Source: Lunularia cruciata (Eukaryota > Streptophyta > Marchantiopsida > Lunulariales > Lunulariaceae). From it: a DNA stretch of 64,000 nucleotides. The DNA is taken from NCBI GenBank assembly GCA_948567375.1, contig OX419761.1, positions 11,570,243 through 11,634,242 on the forward strand, read 5' to 3'. A model generated the notes under the pieces. The model saw only the letters and a list, made by a program, of their open reading frames with translations. It was not told where the DNA came from and did not search any database. Below, one piece after another: positions 59,622-64,000 of the stretch (positions are counted from its first letter, which is position 1; the number at the start of each line of letters is the position of its first letter). The position numbers were made by a program, and so were the translations under genes.

Positions 59622-60097
59622 CAAACATTATCCTAACTCTCAAAAATCTTTGATCACTTCTACTCTTCTAAAACATTTTGGTAAATTATATTCTAAGAAA
59701 AGCATCATCCAAAACCCTTTTGTAGCAAATTTTTTCAAAGAGGATTTTTTTTTCAAAAATCCTTTTCAATTCTATTCATTGTTTTTAAAATCCCTCTTAG
59801 AATCTAAGTTTTTCCATGAGACATCTCCTTCTAGAAGTTTTTCCATAACGTCTCTTTTCAAGTTTTTTCTAACTTAGTTTTGGGTCAAGTTGTCTTTACA
59901 CATAGCTGCATATTACAAACACATTCAAATATATTTCCAATTTAATTTATTTTTTATCTTTCTAAAATATGAAAATCATTTACAAATTCCACTTCCATGG
60001 TATTTATGCCCTTAATACCCTGAAATTCATAACATGTTCATTGCCTCTCAAGCATGTACGCTAAAAGTTTTTGCATTGCATAACTTCTAGTTTCCTC

Positions 60098-61000
60098 TCA
60101 ATTTTCTCTATGGTAATCTACTCCTTCATCTAGATCATTGTTTGTTTCTTCAACAACCTCTATATCTTCTACTACCCAATTATCAAGTTGGTTAATAAGA
60201 AAATCATGTAAAATAATATATACTGTCAACCATTTTAACATCACTACATCTCTACCAGGGTCATTGAGTTGAACCCTTAATTCTTTCAAAGAATACTATC
60301 TTGCCTTCAACCCCCAATACAATGCTCATTTAGCACTCTAGCTTTTGCAAGACATTTGTTGAAATCTTATTTCTTCTGATAGTGTGCCTGTTTGAAGGAG
60401 GGGACCAAGTGACTCAATTGGGACATAACTCAAATCTACTAAAAGATATTGCTGCTTGTTGAACAAACTGCACTCTCCTCTTGTGTTAAACTCACACCAA
60501 ATAGGAGATACTCCATGTCATGGAAAGATATAGGCATACTTGGTAATAATAGACAATAAATATTATGTTATTGCAAGAGTTTCACCCAACACATAATTTG
60601 AACAAAGCAATATTCTTCCCTCAAACAAAAAAAAGCAATATTCTTACCTTCTTCGACTATCCATACACAACCCGAAAGACCATTGAAAGAGTAATATCAT
60701 TTTCTACTAAAATAAATATCCCCATCAATATTTGGTTTTTGAGCTATAGAAAAGGAATATACCATCCACTAAACCCACACACCCAAGCAAGCCCTTCTAT
60801 GCAAACACCAAGGATATTCAAATTCTTTCCTCTCAGTCAGGCCATTTCACTTCTTTACCCATAATACTAATTATTGCTGTCATAACTCATTGAGTAAATT
60901 TCACAATAGATTTAGCACTAATCCTCCACATATTTAAACTTCTACCAACACTTGCTCCATTACCAAGATGCCCCAACCTTCAAGAGCTAGTGCAACTTGT
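60098..61000 (-). pseudogene. PIF/Harbinger transposase remnant
   Basis: The C-terminal part is clear at 60098-60289: KELRVQLNDPGRD, then TVYIILHDFLINQLDNWVV, the conserved end of Harbinger DDE nucleases. Upstream on the - strand are broken pieces resembling the nuclease core (NIALFKLCVG, FNKCLAKARV-like). Multiple stops make it inactive. Confidence 0.6.
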
Positions 61001-61249
61001 ATCCAAACTGAACATTGGTGTGCATTAAATTTTTATAGGATACCCATAACGTTCCATTATCATAAACATTTACGGCTATGGGCAGACTACCTGCAAAATT
61101 TCAGCAAAATTTATTTTTGTACCCATAAAAACTTATACGGATCTATATAGAGCTCCAAAAGCTTAAATCTGAAATCTCCTATTGTCAACAACATGCAAAG
61201 CTTGATGGATATGCCATTTCAGTCTAAAGTTTAAACAAACAAGACAAAA

Positions 61250-62790
61250 AATATCACCAAATGTTTCTTTGATGTGCCCGAGGTGGAATATATATTGATC
61301 ACCATGATGCAGTTGAGTAGTGTAAGTATATGAAGATTTTCACTGAATTTATTGGTTGTCCAATGTGATTATATGGTGCCAAGAAGAAAGATAAACTATG
61401 GTTTCTCATAATTCAAAATGGCCAATCACAACCATAAGCGATCAATTTTTCCATCATGTCATCTAGTGCATTGCCAAATGTCCACAACTAAAATGGAGCA
61501 ATTTGAAGCAATGTTTTTGAGTGGCATTGAACTGTGATATATTGTAGCAAATCTCTGCTTGGCCAATGCAACCACAACAATAATATAGCAAGATATCTAC
61601 AACTACTGTGCAAAATTAAATATCAAGAAGCTAGCCAGTCAAACACCATTATTGGACAAATTGCAAGTAATGATGAGGCCGGACAAAGTACATCACATCT
61701 TCTTTGCATCACCCAAGGCAGTTGTGCTAAGTCATTTGTATCACACAGTCTTTTTTAGCAAATTTTACATATAAGACAGAATGTTTCAAGATACCACTCT
61801 TGTACATTGTTTGTATGTCAACCACGAACAACACGTTCAACTCAATGTTTGCTTGGATATCAAAAGAGGACAAAGATGACTACACTTGGGCCTTGCAATA
61901 TTTTTGTGATATTCTTATTGGTGAGCAATTGTGTATAATAGTCATTGATAAAGAGATAACATTGATGAGTGCAATCCAAGCAATATTCTTTGTTGCAAAT
62001 TCAATTCAATGCTTATGACATATTAACAGAAATGTCTTGGCAAAGATTAAAGTTGGCAATAAGAGAAGAAAAAAAAGGTGATGATAAAATTGAGCAAGCT
62101 TGTAAACTCATCTTTAGGTGAATCATATGATGAAGAACTGATAAAGCTGGCGGAAGTATTGTGAAACCATCAAGATATCATGTCATAGTTGAACTCTATG
62201 GCTGGTCCATAAGGAAAGTTTGTACATTCTTTGATAGGCCACATCCCACATTTTGGGAATGCCATTTCATAACGGGCAAAAGGAGCTCATTCTGTAATCA
62301 AGAAGTTCCTTACAGTCTCCATGGTGGATTTGAACGGAGCATTTGCAAAAATGAAGATTGCATGGGAAGAGCAAATTTTCCAAGTCCAGTCTTGCCTGCT
62401 TCCAAATTTTCACTGGCTGGTTTTCTCCGATCCTGCCTTGAGTGGCAAAAAGGCTCCGCCCTGCCCCTAGTTTTTTGGGAATATCTTTAGGTGTGGAGAT
62501 GAGCCTCCTTCAAACTTCGTACCGCAAAATAAATAAATGAGATGTCCACCATGTTGTATTGTTTTATGCATTGTCTAAAGTGGCCAAGCAATATGAATGT
62601 GTCTTAAAACAATTGGTGATATTGTTGCAACCATGTACAAATTCATTTAACCGGTCGATGAGAATGCCTTATGCGCATATGATTTACAAAGCTTTGACAA
62701 GAAATTTGAGCCTGATGTTGGAACATTCCATTCATAATGACATCTTAGTGCATCCATTTGCCAATAGTTGCCATTAATTGAGGCAAGAGA
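61250..62790 (+). pseudogene. MULE/FAR1-type transposase remnant
   Basis: At 61800-62018 the translation (MTTNNTFNSMFAWISKEDKD-like, then YTWALQYFCDIL and VIDKEITLMSAIQAIF) matches the MULE transposase core, where W.L..F...L and VTD....LM.AI..VFP are conserved. At 62559-62777 KQLVILLQPCTNSFNRSMRMPYAHMI resembles the SWIM-type zinc finger end (C-x-S-F...S...PCSH). The frames are broken between. Confidence 0.6.
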
Positions 62791-62999
62791 TAGAAAGTTG
62801 GAACAATTACTTGCCGGTTACAAAGCTTGGTTACAAAGCTTTGTTGCCACATCAATGAATGCAATTTATAGAGAAATTTTATAGTGCTTGCATTCAAGTT
62901 GTCATGATTCAAAATCCCATTATTATTAGAACTAAGGACATCTTGTAGGTGCTATGGGAAGACTTGATAACCCAACAAGGTGTGACCCATCGGCTTTTG

Positions 63000-63740
63000 A
63001 CATCAATCCAAGTACATGGTGCTGGATAAAAAAATGAAGTCTTTGTCTATAGACAAGACACAACTGTGCAATATATCCACAAGCAAAGGCATTGTAGGTG
63101 AGTCACTAGAATTTGTCTTAGTAACACATTGATAGATTAGGTGTAATTCATGTAGTACCATACCCTACTCTCTTATAAGTAGGACGTAAGGTTGCAATAA
63201 ACATGGTCTACATTGGGTGATGGATTGAGAGAGGCATGTGGGTTGAGAAGAGGAGTTAATAGGAATTTTTGATAACTCAATCACAATCATAATGATAATA
63301 CCAATTACAAAATGAGTTGTGGATCACTACAGATTTACTATTCTCTTCTGATAGTCTGCAGCTAGATTTAGCTATATATATTGAAATCAATCCAGTGCAT
63401 AAAGAGAAAACATATAGGAAAGGAATACATCTTGAGAGAGAATGACAAAAACAAAGAGAAGCACTCAACTAACATCAAAAAGGTGCACATGAATTAAAGT
63501 GGTTAAGAGCCATTTGCTCCTACCTCCACGAGAACACCGTTTCTGGATTTTACTCACGGTCAATACAAAGTACATAGATCTTTCGGAAACTCTGCACCGA
63601 CCAGCTCTTTTCATGTCCAGTCTGCTCCTGCATTTATCCTGATCCCTCTTCCTGGTTATCTCATGCTGCTCATTAAAACAAATCTCACATAACCAACCTC
63701 ATGCAAATCACATTCATCACAAAGTTCCACTCACTCCTTT
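63000..63740. other. Unassigned DNA
   Basis: No gene or element boundary recognised. The small ORFs here have no recognisable domains. Confidence 0.35.
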
Positions 63741-63754
63741 TCCAGCTGCACCTC

Positions 63755-63855
63755 TGTTCAACTCGTGACATCAGATTCTCTCTGCTCAACTCACGAAATC
63801 AACCTCTCTCTGTTCAACTCGCGAAATCAGCTTCTCTATCCTCGACTGGTGAAAA
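63755..63855. repeat. 28-bp minisatellite, three units plus a partial
   Basis: The unit TGTTCAACTCGTGACATCAG with eight more bases repeats at 63755, 63783 and 63811, with a decayed fourth at 63839. Confidence 0.88.
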
Positions 63856-64000
63856 GAAAGTCCAGCTTCTCTTTGTGCGGGTCGCAGGGTTGCACACACA
63901 CTCAGAGCAGGTCGCATGGTTGCACACAAGCTGAAGCCCGGGAGAAGGCACACTCTCAAAGTATCACCCCATCAATACATTGTCAAACACCTGTCCCTGG

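Overview
The window is nuclear DNA of a land plant. The evidence is GT-AG introns in genes with organelle-type presequences, Ty3/gypsy chromoviruses primed by initiator-Met tRNA, Ty1/copia, PIF/Harbinger and MULE remnants, and a CCCTAAA plant telomere repeat. A retroelement with a DNMT3-type methyltransferase domain and the style of the chromoviruses hint at a non-flowering lineage, but the sequence does not prove this.

Region 1-27 kb is a nest of retrotransposons. Old chromovirus A (+) was split by element D (another LTR family) and by chromovirus B (2786-8403). B has 5-bp target duplications, and removing it restores the A reading frame. Element F (- strand; gag with two zinc knuckles, an aspartic protease and a C5-methyltransferase C-terminal part) was split by three chromoviruses: truncated G (+), C (14417-20059) and E (21309-26916). 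C is young: its LTRs differ by 1 base in 423, its pol is fully open, and gag carries two nonsense codons. The LTRs hold dense GAAnnTTC arrays that read as heat-shock elements. A leader ORF of about 70 residues lies between the primer-binding site and gag, and a second LTR family carries a related one in duplicate.

Region 29.6-36 kb is the genic island. A plastid-targeted proline-rich single-TM protein (two exons, + strand) converges on an intact ten-exon organellar methionyl-tRNA formyltransferase gene (- strand; 393 residues after splicing). FMT would formylate initiator Met-tRNA for plastid and/or mitochondrial translation.

Region 36-42 kb is a rearranged duplication of that island. It contains a large inverted repeat (36201-39131, arms about 1.4 kb) with 128-bp direct repeats at its edge and centre. 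Beside it is a decayed copy in which the first half of the proline-rich gene is fused to FMT exon 9. A copy of FMT exon 1 sits about 8 kb further on (50.1 kb), beyond unassigned DNA and a truncated Ty1/copia element.

Region 42-64 kb is gene-poor. It holds a 247-bp tandem repeat, a possible small glycine-rich membrane protein, minisatellites, a possible DNA transposon with TGCAAACC clusters at both ends, a solo LTR with perfect target duplication, and PIF/Harbinger and MULE transposase remnants. No rRNA, tRNA or CRISPR features were seen.
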